DNA of 49,214 nt from Paenibacillus sp. PAMC 26794 (lineage in GTDB: Bacteria; Bacillota; Bacilli; Paenibacillales; Paenibacillaceae): NCBI RefSeq assembly GCF_000316035.1, contig NZ_ANHX01000073.1, forward strand, positions 1 to 49,214, written 5' to 3'. Made by a program: the position numbers and the translations under genes. Within the stretch, counting starts at the first letter, position 1. Each line of letters starts with the position of its first letter. A model generated the notes under the pieces. It did not search any database. It was not told the origin of the DNA and worked only from the letters and a program-made list of their open reading frames with translations. Positions 22,921-32,058 of this stretch are shown in pieces.

Positions 22921-23748
22921 TTATTTCGTTAAATCTTCCACGAATTTAGGAAGTACAAATGCTGCTTTGTGCAGACGCGGAGAGTAATACTTGGTATCCA
23001 TCTCCGGGATTTGAGTCTCATCCACTTCAAGCGGGTCATGTTTCTTGCTACCCATGGTGAATGTCCACAAACCACTTGGATAGGTTGGAATATTACAGCC
23101 GTACACATGTACGATCGGGAAGATTTCTTTGACGTCTTTGTTCACCTTCTGGATCAGATCCGCCTTGAACCAAGGGTTGTCCGTTTGGGCAACGAAGATT
23201 CCGTCTTCTTTCAATGCTTCGTAGATGCCTTGGTAGAACCCACGCTCAAACAATGGCGCAGCCGGGCCTACAGGCTCCGTGGAGTCTACGATGATCACAT
23301 CGTATTCATTTTTATGTTCAATAATATGCATGTAGCCGTCGTTTACGAGCACTTCAACATTAGGCTCGTCCAACTTGCCGGCGATTTCAGGCAAATATTT
23401 TTTAGAGTATTCAATAACTTTACCGTCAATTTCGACGAGAACTGCTTTTTCTACAGCAGCATGTTTAATGACTTCACGAATGACTCCGCCATCGCCGCCA
23501 CCGACAACCAGAACTTTTTTCGGATTCGGGTGAGTGTTCAGCGCAGGGTGTGCCGCCATTTCGTGATATACGAATTCGTCTTTTACAGTCGTCATCACCA
23601 TGCCATCAAGAAGCAACATGTTACCGAATTCTTCGGTCTCTACCATGGCCAAATCTTGAAAATCCGTTTTCTCTGTAACATAGGTCTGCTTAATCTTCGC
23701 GGTGATCCCGAATACCGGGGTCTGTTTCTCCGTAAACCACAATTCCAT
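22921..23748 (-). CDS. speE: Polyamine aminopropyltransferase (spermidine synthase)
   Basis: A 275-residue enzyme that transfers aminopropyl from decarboxylated S-adenosylmethionine to putrescine. The SAM-binding motif is VLVVGGGDGGVIREV, the acidic loop VEIDGKVIEYSKKYLP follows, and the catalytic aspartate lies in VIIVDSTEPVGPA. YHEMAAHPAL and TYPSGLWTF are family motifs. It is first of the speE-speB operon. A long leader precedes it and may carry a small open frame. Confidence 0.96.
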   Translation of the reverse strand: MELWFTEKQTPVFGITAKIKQTYVTEKTDFQDLAMVETEEFGNMLLLDGMVMTTVKDEFVYHEMAAHPALNTHPNPKKVLVVGGGDGGVIREVIKHAAVEKAVLVEIDGKVIEYSKKYLPEIAGKLDEPNVEVLVNDGYMHIIEHKNEYDVIIVDSTEPVGPAAPLFERGFYQGIYEALKEDGIFVAQTDNPWFKADLIQKVNKDVKEIFPIVHVYGCNIPTYPSGLWTFTMGSKKHDPLEVDETQIPEMDTKYYSPRLHKAAFVLPKFVEDLTK

Positions 23749-23779
23749 AATCTCTACCTTCTTTCCGTAAAGTTAATGA

Positions 23780-23950
23780 TCAGCCATACCCGATCAAGCG
23801 CTGTGCACTATAATCGGTTCGCCCAAGCACGTCCAGCGTTCGGCGCCATATCGCGTTATCATTGCTGGCCTGCGGGAAAGGTCCGCGGTTCACTTCATTA
23901 TATAGATAGTATCTTGTGCCGAATCTTACCTTTTCATTACCCTTTTGCAT
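23780..23950 (-). CDS. Possible small upstream protein in the speE leader
   Basis: A 56-codon frame from the ATG at 23950 reads as ordinary protein (FGTRYYLYNEVNRGPFPQ near residues 10-27, ending RTDYSAQRLIGYG) and stops 31 bp before speE. The same frame is open further upstream. Against it, this ATG overlaps the -10 hexamer of the best promoter and no ribosome binding site is visible, so the start is unresolved. I do not recognise a family. Its length and position suggest a leader peptide or small protein co-transcribed with speE. Confidence 0.3.
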   Translation of the reverse strand: MQKGNEKVRFGTRYYLYNEVNRGPFPQASNDNAIWRRTLDVLGRTDYSAQRLIGYG

Positions 23951-23977
23951 TATACGCGATTGACGTTTATACTGCAA
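23949..23977 (-). promoter_or_regulatory. Sigma-A promoter of speE-speB
   Basis: TTGCAG (23972-23977), 17 bp, TATAAT (23949-23954) on the minus strand. The untranslated or coding leader is about 190 nt. Confidence 0.75.
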
Positions 23978-24082
23978 AACGGTTTTCAAGGCGGAAATGC
24001 TACATTTTGTTCGCTTATGCACCCGATTGAATATCCCTGCCAATCAAGTCCCATACTGGAAGAAAAGAGAGGAGCCCGTTCC

Positions 24083-26161
24083 ATGACCAAGCCAAATCAA
24101 AAGACCCGCAAACGCGGGTTCCCTGTACAAAAATTCATTAAAAACCTGTCTCTGCTCGCCGTGCTCGCTATACTTGCTACCGCTGCAGGATTGGTCTATC
24201 TATACGCAACCAGCCTGCCTCTCGCAGACTCTGACCGGAATTCCAGATTACTGGACAGTCAGGGTGAAGTCATCGCTACCTTCTCCGCAGGTGGCAAAGA
24301 CTCTGTACCCGTTCAACTGGAGGATATCGCTCCAGATCTGGTCAATGCCACTCTGGCTGTAGAGGACCGCAAATTCTATAATCACTACGGGTTCGACGTG
24401 CAAGGGATGGGACGGGCTGTGCTCGTTAACCTCGAACATATGCAGATGTCGCAGGGTGCGAGTACATTGACTCAACAGCTGGCGCGTAACCTATATCTAT
24501 CTCATGAGAAAACATGGACTCGCAAAGCCAAGGAAGCCATGTACACGGCGCAATTGGAGATGAAATACAGCAAGGATGAAATTTTGCAGATGTATCTGAA
24601 CGAAATCTATTATGGGCATGGTGCGTACGGAATCGAAGCGGCTTCACGAATGTATTTTGGCAAATCAGCCAAACAGCTGGATCTTGCAGAGAGTGCCATG
24701 CTGGCAGGAATCCCGAAAGGACCTACCTACTATTCACCCTATAACCATATGAAGAATGCCAAAGACCGACAGAAGATTGTGCTGAATGCCATGGCTGATA
24801 TCGGCAAGATCACCCAGGCCGAAGCGGATAAGGCCTATGAGAAAATGCTTTCGTTCAAACCGGAAAGTGAGCGTAAAACGGTGGAAAGTGCCCCGTATTT
24901 CCGTGACTATATCCGGAATCTGGCCATCCAAGAGCTGGGAATCAGTGAAGCGATGCTGGATCATGGGGGATTGAATATCTACACCACCCTGGATCTGCGT
25001 GTGCAAAAAGCTGCTGAAGATGCCATAGCGAAGGGTATGGATGCCAAAAGCGAGCTGGAGACGGCTCTAGTGTCCATCGACCCTCGCACGGGCTACATCA
25101 AAGCTATGGTGGGCGGCAAGAATTACCGCGCCAATCAGATTAACCATGTACTGGCGACAACGCGCCAGCCAGGTTCGGCGTTTAAACCCATTATGTATCT
25201 GGCAGCCCTGGAATCCAAGCAGCTCACCAGTGCATCCATATTTAACAGTGAACCTACCCTGTTTCACTATGACAATGACCGCAAAACCTATAAACCCGGC
25301 AACTTTGGAGACAAGTATCTGGGAGAGATTGATCTAAGACAGGCGATCGCCGCTTCAGACAATATTTATGCGGTGAACACCATTATGCAGATCGGTCCTG
25401 AGCAGGTTGTGAGTATGGCAAAAAATCTCGGCATTACAAGCAACCTGAGCGCTGTACCTTCTCTTGCACTGGGAACGTCACCTGTCAGCCCGCTGGAGAT
25501 GGCGTCGGCCTTTTCCGTCATTGCTGCCGCTGGACAACGGACGCCACCTGTAGCCATTCTGCAAGTGACGGATGCCGCAGGACGTGTGCTCTATGAATCG
25601 CCTCAGACGAAGGCTGAGACCGTTGTGGAACCTGCGGCAGCTTATGTACTGACTCGTTTAATGGAAAGTGTCTTCGAAAATGGAGGAACGGGAAACCGGG
25701 TGTCTAAGGCGATCAAACGTCCGGTAGCGGGAAAAACGGGAACAACCAACATGGATGCCTGGCTCGTTGGATTCACACCGGAGCTCTCCACCGCGGTATG
25801 GGTTGGGTACGACCAAGGCAAAGCCATCTCGACTTCGGATGGCCGCCGGGCAGCGCCGATCTTTGCCCAGTTCACAGAGCAGGCTCTTGCGAGCGTACCA
25901 CCCAAAATTTTTACCGTACCTGATCATGTCGTAAGTGTCTATATCGACCCGGAATCCGGCAAGCTGGCAGGCAACGGTTGTGAAGAGAAACGGCTGGAAG
26001 TTTTTATTGATGGTACTGAACCGACAGAGGTATGTCATGGTACGACGGATGATTCGGATTCTGGAGAAGATGAGAAAACCCGTCAGGTACAGAATCAACA
26101 AGGCATACAGGAAGAGAAACATTCATGGTGGGGAGATTTCAAACGTTGGTGGGTAGAATGA
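24083..26161 (+). CDS. Class A penicillin-binding protein (PBP1A/PbpF-like)
   Basis: A 692-residue bifunctional peptidoglycan synthase. A short basic cytoplasmic tail leads into one membrane segment (about 25-45, LLAVLAILATAAGLVYLYA). The GT51 glycosyltransferase has its catalytic glutamate E94 in AVEDRKFYNH and the GASTLTQQLARNLYL motif. The transpeptidase has S365 (PGSAFKP), SDN and K551 (AGKTGTTN). AGAGGAG precedes the ATG; the frame is open 46 codons upstream without homology. It diverges from speE, as ywhE/pbpG does in B. subtilis, where that gene is forespore-specific. No sigma-G promoter is obvious here. Confidence 0.95.
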   Translation: MTKPNQKTRKRGFPVQKFIKNLSLLAVLAILATAAGLVYLYATSLPLADSDRNSRLLDSQGEVIATFSAGGKDSVPVQLEDIAPDLVNATLAVEDRKFYNHYGFDVQGMGRAVLVNLEHMQMSQGASTLTQQLARNLYLSHEKTWTRKAKEAMYTAQLEMKYSKDEILQMYLNEIYYGHGAYGIEAASRMYFGKSAKQLDLAESAMLAGIPKGPTYYSPYNHMKNAKDRQKIVLNAMADIGKITQAEADKAYEKMLSFKPESERKTVESAPYFRDYIRNLAIQELGISEAMLDHGGLNIYTTLDLRVQKAAEDAIAKGMDAKSELETALVSIDPRTGYIKAMVGGKNYRANQINHVLATTRQPGSAFKPIMYLAALESKQLTSASIFNSEPTLFHYDNDRKTYKPGNFGDKYLGEIDLRQAIAASDNIYAVNTIMQIGPEQVVSMAKNLGITSNLSAVPSLALGTSPVSPLEMASAFSVIAAAGQRTPPVAILQVTDAAGRVLYESPQTKAETVVEPAAAYVLTRLMESVFENGGTGNRVSKAIKRPVAGKTGTTNMDAWLVGFTPELSTAVWVGYDQGKAISTSDGRRAAPIFAQFTEQALASVPPKIFTVPDHVVSVYIDPESGKLAGNGCEEKRLEVFIDGTEPTEVCHGTTDDSDSGEDEKTRQVQNQQGIQEEKHSWWGDFKRWWVE

Positions 26162-26279
26162 CGCAAATGGGCGATGACTTAGTTGCGTCACCTATAACCC
26201 CTGGTTATATTGAACAATTGGAAATTCACTTCGGATGAAAACTCATAATTATTCAGATCGATGAATACGATTAATGCAC
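26162..26279. other. Spacer after the PBP gene
   Basis: About 120 bp with a small TGACGCAA...TTGCGTCA inverted repeat immediately after the stop (26160-26192). No gene. Confidence 0.35.
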
Positions 26280-26335
26280 AAGCAAAACACCCCCAACCGA
26301 ACTTTCCGGTCAAGGGGCCTTTTGCTTTTTTGCTT
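26280..26335. terminator. Terminator between the PBP gene and ywhD
   Basis: AAGCAAAA...CCCC...ACCG / CCGGT...GGGG...TTTTGCTT nested stem followed by T6. It serves the PBP gene on the plus strand and probably ywhD on the minus strand. Confidence 0.85.
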
Positions 26336-26361
26336 TTATACTTTGTTGAAAATGATCTGCC

Positions 26362-26865
26362 TTAGGCGAGTGCTTCCTTCAATACATCTGGAGAAGCATT
26401 CCACCAGTCTTCGTTGTGTGAGATCAACAGTGTCTTGAGTGCGGCCCGAGCTTCAGGTCCAAGCTCATCCAACATGAAGCGACGCTTCAAGGCATAATCC
26501 ATGCGATTCACATGTTCCGCCAGCAGTTTCCATCCACGTCTTGCTTCTGTATCAATCCACATCTCACATGCCGTTGCTCCACCATACAGTTGGCCTTCCT
26601 CCGTGCGATCTACAGCTACCCATACCAGCCATACCTGGCGTCCGTTGGGTACATCTTCACGATTGGTTGAGAACTTGATATTGCGTTCCACTTTGCTCTT
26701 CGCATGCATCGCACCGATATCGATTTTGGCTTCGCCATTATCAATAATGACCGGGGAAAGGTTATTCAGCTCAATGGAGCCTGCACCGAAGCCTTTATGC
26801 TTGCTTTTTGCACTAACGATATTCAAGGCAATCTGTTTTTTGCCGTTTTGCTCGTTTTGGTCCAT
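26362..26865 (-). CDS. ywhD: YwhD family protein
   Basis: A 167-residue cytoplasmic protein. Recognisable family features are the FGAGSIELNNLSPVIID stretch, GAMHAKSKVERNIKFS and a C-terminal helix-rich tail with ISHNEDWWNASP. The function is not known. It neighbours the PBP gene as in B. subtilis (ywhE-ywhD). The longest frame is nine codons longer, but GGAGG lies eight bases before the ATG at 26865. Confidence 0.88.
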   Translation of the reverse strand: MDQNEQNGKKQIALNIVSAKSKHKGFGAGSIELNNLSPVIIDNGEAKIDIGAMHAKSKVERNIKFSTNREDVPNGRQVWLVWVAVDRTEEGQLYGGATACEMWIDTEARRGWKLLAEHVNRMDYALKRRFMLDELGPEARAALKTLLISHNEDWWNASPDVLKEALA

Positions 26866-26966
26866 GTTTATAACCTCCAAGGGTTGATACAAATATTTTA
26901 ACTAATAATTGCCCCATTGCAAACATATACATGCTGTAGATGCTTGTCAACGGGAGGTATTTAACG

Positions 26967-28958
26967 ATGATTCCACGACGCGCCAAGAGCTGGCTCACTG
27001 CATCCCTGGCCCTGTGTGTACTTGCCGGAGGGATATGGATCACTCTGGGTTATAATCGCTCAACTCATTCCGAATTGCCAGTACTCGCCCCGGAATCGGG
27101 CAAGCCCAAGGCAATAGCCCCAACGCCAGCACCTCCAGAAAGTGTACAGACCCCTACCGCCGAAGTGTACAGCAACCGTGTTGTGGAATATCACATGAAT
27201 GTAAAACTGGTCGAAGGGAATGTACTGGAAGGGACTCAGACGATTACCTGGACACATCCAGGTAAAAAAACCGTCAGCGAGCTTTACTTTCATATGTATC
27301 CCAACGCCTTCTCTTCTGCTGACACCACCTTTATGAAGGAATCCGGTGGAAAGCTTCGGGGTGATGTCATGCCTACCAATGGCTACGGCTCCATGAACAT
27401 TACCGAAATGAAAACGGAGGACGGGCTCTCTCTGCTACACCGGATGCAGTATGTGCAACCAGATGACGGAAATATCAAAGACACTACTCTCATTAAAGTA
27501 CGATTACCCAAACCTGTCAAAGGTGGAGAGAGCATTACACTCCACACCCGATTTGTAGTGAATCTGCCTAAGATTTTTGCCCGGATGGGCACAGCCGATG
27601 ACTTTGTCATGGCGGGTCAATGGTTTCCCAAAATCAGTGCCTATGAACCTGTAGGCAGGCGTGGACGAACAACGGAAGGCTGGAATCTGCACCAATACCA
27701 TGGCAATTCAGAGTTTTATGCCGACTTCGGTATATATAGTGTGCGTATTCGGGTGCCTGAAACATACAAAGTAGCTGCTACCGGATTTCCGACGCAGCAA
27801 GCCGTGGTGAAGAATGGAGAAAAGGTCTATCAATTTTACGCCGATGATGTGCATGACTTCGCCTGGGCAGCCTCACCGGATTTTGTCTACGCCGAGGAAC
27901 CCTTCTCTGCACCCAATGTGCCTGGTGTACGAATCAAGTTATATCTGGACCCTGCTCATCAGGATCTGAAAGAACGTTATTTTTACGCCGCGAAGGCCGC
28001 ACTAGCCAATTATAGCAAATGGTTTGGCCCATATCCTTACGCTACCTTATCCATCGTTGTTCCACCCAAAACGGGGAACGGTGCCGGAGGCATGGAATAT
28101 CCTACGCTAGTTACAGCCTTTGGAGCCGATGATACTACGCCAGGTTATGACCTGGAACGTACCGTAGTCCACGAGATCGGACACCAGTACTTCTATGGCA
28201 TGGTTGCCAGCAACGAATTCGAGGAAGCCTGGCTAGATGAGGGATTCACCTCTTATGCGGAAGATAAACTGATGGAGCAGGAATACGGACTGATTCCGAA
28301 CCTGCCAGTACAATCGGGACTGATTACATCTCCTTCATCTTTAACACAAGAATCCTGGAAGTTCGATTCACAGAATGAGTATGCAGCCAATGTCTATACA
28401 CGTGGCAAACTTGTATTGCTTGGTATCGAACATCAAGTCGGTGCCAAAAAGATGGAACGTATCCTCTCTACCTATGTGAAGAAGTACCGTTTCAAACATC
28501 CCACTTCGGCTGATTTTCAGAAAATTGTGGAACAAGTGACCCGCACTTCCTGGTCTGATTATTTTGATCAATACGTCTATAGTGACGGGATGGCTGACTT
28601 TGCTGTAGAGAAGATTCGTGTTACGCCCGTACAGAAAGACGGTCAAACATTGTACGAGTCATCCGTGACGATCGCAAAAAAAGGGAGTGATTACAGCGCC
28701 GTTCCTGTTCGCATTGCTTTTGAAGACGGGCATATCCTCACCAAGCAATGGAATGGCAAAGAAGATCGCATCACGTATAAATTAACTCACACATCACCCG
28801 TATCCTGGGCCATGACCGATCCCCTGTACTCGATCGTGCTGGAGAACCGCCATATGAACAATTTCCTGAAATCCGGACTGGATGAGCAGGCGAAGTCCCG
28901 CTGGAGCATGAGTGTAACCAAACTAATAGAAGCCATATTCGGAGGTCTGTCATGGTGA
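26967..28958 (+). CDS. Extracytoplasmic M1 family zinc metallopeptidase
   Basis: A 663-residue aminopeptidase-like protein. A signal anchor lies at about 6-26 (WLTASLALCVLAGGIWITL), followed by a Pro-rich linker. The zinc site is H402-E-I-G-H406 with the third ligand E425 (WLDEGF) 19 residues on, the M1 spacing. GGMEYPTL replaces the GAMEN exopeptidase motif; the Asn is Tyr, so strict aminopeptidase specificity is uncertain. GGGAGG lies nine bases before the ATG; the upstream in-frame ATG at 26940 lacks a site. It is followed with a single-base gap by a membrane protein gene and likely forms an operon with it. Confidence 0.9.
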   Translation: MIPRRAKSWLTASLALCVLAGGIWITLGYNRSTHSELPVLAPESGKPKAIAPTPAPPESVQTPTAEVYSNRVVEYHMNVKLVEGNVLEGTQTITWTHPGKKTVSELYFHMYPNAFSSADTTFMKESGGKLRGDVMPTNGYGSMNITEMKTEDGLSLLHRMQYVQPDDGNIKDTTLIKVRLPKPVKGGESITLHTRFVVNLPKIFARMGTADDFVMAGQWFPKISAYEPVGRRGRTTEGWNLHQYHGNSEFYADFGIYSVRIRVPETYKVAATGFPTQQAVVKNGEKVYQFYADDVHDFAWAASPDFVYAEEPFSAPNVPGVRIKLYLDPAHQDLKERYFYAAKAALANYSKWFGPYPYATLSIVVPPKTGNGAGGMEYPTLVTAFGADDTTPGYDLERTVVHEIGHQYFYGMVASNEFEEAWLDEGFTSYAEDKLMEQEYGLIPNLPVQSGLITSPSSLTQESWKFDSQNEYAANVYTRGKLVLLGIEHQVGAKKMERILSTYVKKYRFKHPTSADFQKIVEQVTRTSWSDYFDQYVYSDGMADFAVEKIRVTPVQKDGQTLYESSVTIAKKGSDYSAVPVRIAFEDGHILTKQWNGKEDRITYKLTHTSPVSWAMTDPLYSIVLENRHMNNFLKSGLDEQAKSRWSMSVTKLIEAIFGGLSW

Positions 28959-28968
28959 GGTGGAAACG

Positions 28969-29820
28969 GTGAAAGCGAAAATACGTGAAGGCTGGTTTCT
29001 CGTCCGTCAGCATATGTTCATTGCCGCACTCTTATTTCTTTATCAACTCATTTGGGGATATTTCTTCTATCGAATGGTACAATCGGCGGTCATCCCACTA
29101 CTCCTTCGCTATCCAGATGCTGATGCCGGTGAGCTGAGTACATTTTTGTTCAAAATGGAAAGTCAACTTAACCTGTCTACCCATCCGGAGGTTCATCGTT
29201 ATCTTTGGATTCTAGGGGGCATGCTGCTAGTTCGCATGTTGATCAGCCCCCTCATTCAGGCAGGACTGCTCTACTCACTTCAGCACTTTAATTCTACAGA
29301 AGAGCGCATCCCCTTCGTCCGCGGAATCAAAAATCTGTGGAAACCGATGCTGCTGCTCCACACCATACGTACATTATTGATACTTCTGCCCGCCTACTGG
29401 CTCATACCGAAGCTCTACTCGATTCTCATGGACGGATTTCATTCCCTTCAATTACTTTTGCCTGGTATACCTTATGTTGCTGCCTGGATTGTATATGGTT
29501 GGATCATCCACCATGTCATACTCTACATGCAGTTCGGTGTTTCGGCACCAGAAGGAGAAGGCGGGGCTCACGGCACCCTCAAAGCAGTCTGGATTGCACT
29601 GCGCCATCTCATCACTGTAATCGGCATTGCACTCCTGCTGGGCGGAGTACACCTGCTTATCTTCGGGGCATTCACTTCAGCCTCATGGTTATTAACGGGA
29701 CTTACCGGACTTATACTACAACAGACGTATCCACTTGCCAGATGTCTATTGAGTCTGTGGAAAATATGCAGCCATTTCCGATTATGGCAGTCCAAAATAT
29801 CCAAAGGTGAGAGCAGATAG
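28969..29820 (+). CDS. Multi-pass membrane protein, unrecognised
   Basis: A 283-residue integral membrane protein with about five or six hydrophobic segments (for example MFIAALLFLYQLIWGYFF, LWILGGMLLVRMLI, LLLHTIRTLLILLPAYWL, ITVIGIALLLGGVHLLIF). No catalytic motif is seen. An alternative GTG at 28960 is three codons earlier, but AGGTGG is better placed for 28969. It follows the M1 peptidase gene directly, so the two may work together at the membrane. A terminator follows. Confidence 0.75.
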   Translation: MKAKIREGWFLVRQHMFIAALLFLYQLIWGYFFYRMVQSAVIPLLLRYPDADAGELSTFLFKMESQLNLSTHPEVHRYLWILGGMLLVRMLISPLIQAGLLYSLQHFNSTEERIPFVRGIKNLWKPMLLLHTIRTLLILLPAYWLIPKLYSILMDGFHSLQLLLPGIPYVAAWIVYGWIIHHVILYMQFGVSAPEGEGGAHGTLKAVWIALRHLITVIGIALLLGGVHLLIFGAFTSASWLLTGLTGLILQQTYPLARCLLSLWKICSHFRLWQSKISKGESR

Positions 29821-29880
29821 TTTAAAAATTGTTACCATCACATGTTAAACTCATGGCCTAATATGTACTTATAAATAGGC

Positions 29881-29920
29881 AAACCTCAACCTTTCCCCGT
29901 CAAAGGTCGAGGTTTTTTTT
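29881..29920 (+). terminator. Terminator of the M1 peptidase unit
   Basis: AACCTCAACCTTT / AAAGGTCGAGGTT stem with one mismatch, then T8. Confidence 0.92.
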
Positions 29921-29940
29921 GCTAAATTTGTTGCTAAACG

Positions 29941-29969
29941 TTGCCAAAGCCGTACTCCTCTGTTACAAT
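29941..29969 (+). promoter_or_regulatory. Promoter upstream of the c-di-AMP riboswitch
   Basis: TTGCCA (29941-29946), 17 bp, TACAAT (29964-29969). The start near 29976 gives a leader of about 230 nt holding the riboswitch. Confidence 0.75.
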
Positions 29970-30056
29970 AATCGCAGTGAGTTTTTAGTAACAACTTTGT
30001 AATATTTACATTCATATTTGTAACTACTTAAAATTAAATCGTCATTTCTTGATTTC

Positions 30057-30188
30057 GCAGGTGCATAACTAGCATAGCCAAATTCCTGGCACCTGGGAAG
30101 CGGGGGAACCAGTTATGGGTGAATTGATCTTGCTACAGAGGGATCATAGGGGACCTTCAACCGAATCCTTAAGCTAACCTCGCAGGCG
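30057..30188 (+). promoter_or_regulatory. Cyclic di-AMP riboswitch (ydaO/yuaA type)
   Basis: Conserved elements appear in order: AAGCGGGGGAACC (30099-30111), GGGTGAATT (30117-30125), then CCGAATCC and AGCTAACCTCGCAGGCG (30160-30189). This is the ydaO-yuaA signature, typically found before cell wall hydrolase and osmolyte genes. It ends directly at the ribosome binding site of the NlpC/P60 gene. High c-di-AMP normally shuts such genes off. With no terminator hairpin between aptamer and gene, control may be at translation. Confidence 0.92.
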
Positions 30189-30206
30189 TTGGAAGGGGAA
30201 TATCTC

Positions 30207-30677
30207 TTGTTCAAGAAGAAATTAACCGCAGCTGTACTTAGCATCACATTCGCTTTATCGCTTGGTGCAGGTAGCGCATTCGCAGATTCAAAGATGGACA
30301 AAGTAATTGATTCAGCAATGGGAACTACATATCAAAGTGGAGGAACAACGCTCAACGGCTTTGACTGCTCCGGATTTACACGGTATGTATTCGACAAGTT
30401 GGGTATTGATTTGGCACGCCAATCCAGTTCCCAATTCGACATGGGCGATTCCGTATCCCGCATGGAGATGAGAGCTGGCGATCTGGTGTTCTTTAATACA
30501 ACAGGTAAAGGCGTATCCCATGTAGGAATCTTTGTAGGGGATGGAAAGTTCGCACACTCCTCTTCTTCCAAAGGCGTTACGATCAGTGCATTGAGTGAAA
30601 ACTATTGGGCCAATCGTTATGTTGGCGCAAAACGGATTATGAGCACGGACGCATATGAATCACTGGCCCTTGACTAG
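30207..30677 (+). CDS. Secreted NlpC/P60 peptidoglycan endopeptidase
   Basis: A 156-residue C40 hydrolase. The signal peptide covers about 1-26 (LTAAVLSITFALSLGAGSAF, cleaved at AFA-DS). The catalytic Cys is in FDCSGFTRYVF, and His in SHVGIFVGDG with a further His in FAHSS. It consists of a catalytic domain only, without SH3 or LysM domains. It probably cuts the D-Glu-to-diamino-acid bond. The start is TTG with GGAAGGGGAA six bases upstream; the in-frame TTG at 30189 lies inside the riboswitch. The c-di-AMP riboswitch links wall cutting to turgor and c-di-AMP levels. Confidence 0.93.
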   Translation: MFKKKLTAAVLSITFALSLGAGSAFADSKMDKVIDSAMGTTYQSGGTTLNGFDCSGFTRYVFDKLGIDLARQSSSQFDMGDSVSRMEMRAGDLVFFNTTGKGVSHVGIFVGDGKFAHSSSSKGVTISALSENYWANRYVGAKRIMSTDAYESLALD

Positions 30678-30742
30678 GGACAAGCTGAGCAACATGATGC
30701 TGTAACCATTAAACATACTGGAACGAAGCAAGAAGCATAACA

Positions 30743-30790
30743 GAACCGCCCGGTACATTCTCCGCAGGAATGTATCCGGCGGTTTTTTTG
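30743..30790 (+). terminator. Terminator of the NlpC/P60 gene
   Basis: AACCGCCCGGTACATTC pairs with GAATGTATCCGGCGGTT, loop TCCGCAG, followed by T7. Confidence 0.93.
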
Positions 30791-31032
30791 TGCTTCAATC
30801 CTTATTCATGTTGCAAGTTATACTCGGGGCATATCCTGCGACATCAACAGGTTCATTTTGCGTTCGTTCGTCCGTGCCCTTATGATGTTTTTACCCATCC
30901 CGTTATAATATAAACGAAATTACCGGAACTTTTGTTTCATTTTTTTTCTTGGGAAGGAAGACTTGCTAAATGAACATCACTTTTGTAGAGTGGACAAAGA
31001 GTTCTGTTTCAAGGAAAGGAGCATGCAGGTGT

Positions 31033-31527
31033 ATGAAGGAAACCCCTGTGACGTTTCACGTTGTACCCATGCGAGAAGAACATGCGGAGCTTATCTGCAG
31101 TTGGCAGTATGATCCGCCTTACAATATCTACAGCTGGCTCCCCTGGGAGCAGATGAAAGCTCTGGAAGTGGAATTCGGAGATGCACAGCTGCGGCAGGAG
31201 CAATATGCGATCGTCCTGGATCAGAACGATCGTATATGTGGGTTTGCTCAATACTTCCCACTTCAAGGGGTAACCCGGATTGGCCTTGGCATGCATCCAG
31301 AGCTGTGTGGTCAGGGTCAAGGGACAGCTTTTGTCACTGCCATTGTACAAGAAGCTATTCGCCGAAATCCCACGAATGCGATTGATCTGGAAGTACTCAC
31401 TTGGAATGCTCGTGCCATTCAAGTCTATCTGAAGAGTGGATTTGTCACCCAGGATACATACGAACGACAGACCCCAAGCGGCTTGAAGCCCTTTCACTGT
31501 ATGGTTTATGAAGGGCCTCGCGGTTAG
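31033..31527 (+). CDS. GNAT family N-acetyltransferase
   Basis: A 164-residue acetyl-CoA-dependent transferase. The fold runs from VTFHVVPMREEHAEL to YLKSGFVTQDTY. The acetyl-CoA binding loop is LCGQGQGTAFV in place of the usual R/Q-x-x-G-x-G/A, and NARAIQVYLKSGF is the conserved C-terminal element. The substrate is unknown. AAGGAG lies 11 bases before this ATG. An alternative ATG at 30970 has GGAAGG and would add 21 poorly protein-like residues. A TATAAT box at about 30904 could be the promoter of either form. Confidence 0.85.
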   Translation: MKETPVTFHVVPMREEHAELICSWQYDPPYNIYSWLPWEQMKALEVEFGDAQLRQEQYAIVLDQNDRICGFAQYFPLQGVTRIGLGMHPELCGQGQGTAFVTAIVQEAIRRNPTNAIDLEVLTWNARAIQVYLKSGFVTQDTYERQTPSGLKPFHCMVYEGPRG

Positions 31528-31677
31528 AATCCATTGCAAAACAACCAAATTTGCCCCTTGTTATGTGATTAGTTCAAAAAATTCCCACAAAATGCTATGA
31601 TGTCAGTACAGGTTCCGTTATAATGATATGGATAGTTTCAGGTTAGATGATCTTTCATTCTGGAGGGGACATAAGGG

Positions 31678-32034
31678 ATGCACAAATGGATCATGAGCGG
31701 AGTATTTTTTGCAGCATGCGCTTTAGCTATTGTTTTAATGTTTACGCTTCCAGGGAAAGAAGAAGTAGCTGAAGAAGCCAAGCCAAGCATGCCGGAAGTA
31801 ACATTGGATGCCGGACAGGCTGAAGCACTGGTCAAAGCCAATTGTATCTCCTGTCACGGGGATCAGCTTCAAGGTGGCGTAGGACCTGCTCTGGCCAACA
31901 TCGGCAGCCAGGATGATCTGGAGAAGATCTATTCTACGATTGTCAAAGGTAAAGGTGGTATGCCTTCCTTCAAGGGTAAACTGCAGGACGAAGAGATTGC
32001 AAATATCGCCATGTGGCTGTCAGAGAAGAAATAA
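31678..32034 (+). CDS. Membrane-anchored c-type cytochrome (c-550/c-551 type)
   Basis: A 118-residue electron carrier. The N-terminal segment (about 5-25, IMSGVFFAACALAIVLMF) anchors it in the membrane. An acidic linker follows, then one heme domain with CISCHG, and the axial methionine in GGMPSFKG. It resembles B. subtilis CccA/CccB, which feed cytochrome oxidase. GGAGGGG precedes the ATG. It appears to be monocistronic. Confidence 0.92.
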   Translation: MHKWIMSGVFFAACALAIVLMFTLPGKEEVAEEAKPSMPEVTLDAGQAEALVKANCISCHGDQLQGGVGPALANIGSQDDLEKIYSTIVKGKGGMPSFKGKLQDEEIANIAMWLSEKK

Positions 32035-32058
32035 TCTCTGCACGCGCATAACATATAC

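Noticed and set aside
23945..24082. 46-codon N-terminal extension of the PBP
   Set aside because: AGAGGAG lies before the ATG at 24083, where the basic tail and membrane anchor begin; the extension overlaps the speE promoter.
31009..31548. Minus-strand frame of 179 codons opposite the GNAT gene
   Set aside because: Shadow of a recognisable acetyltransferase, without ribosome site.
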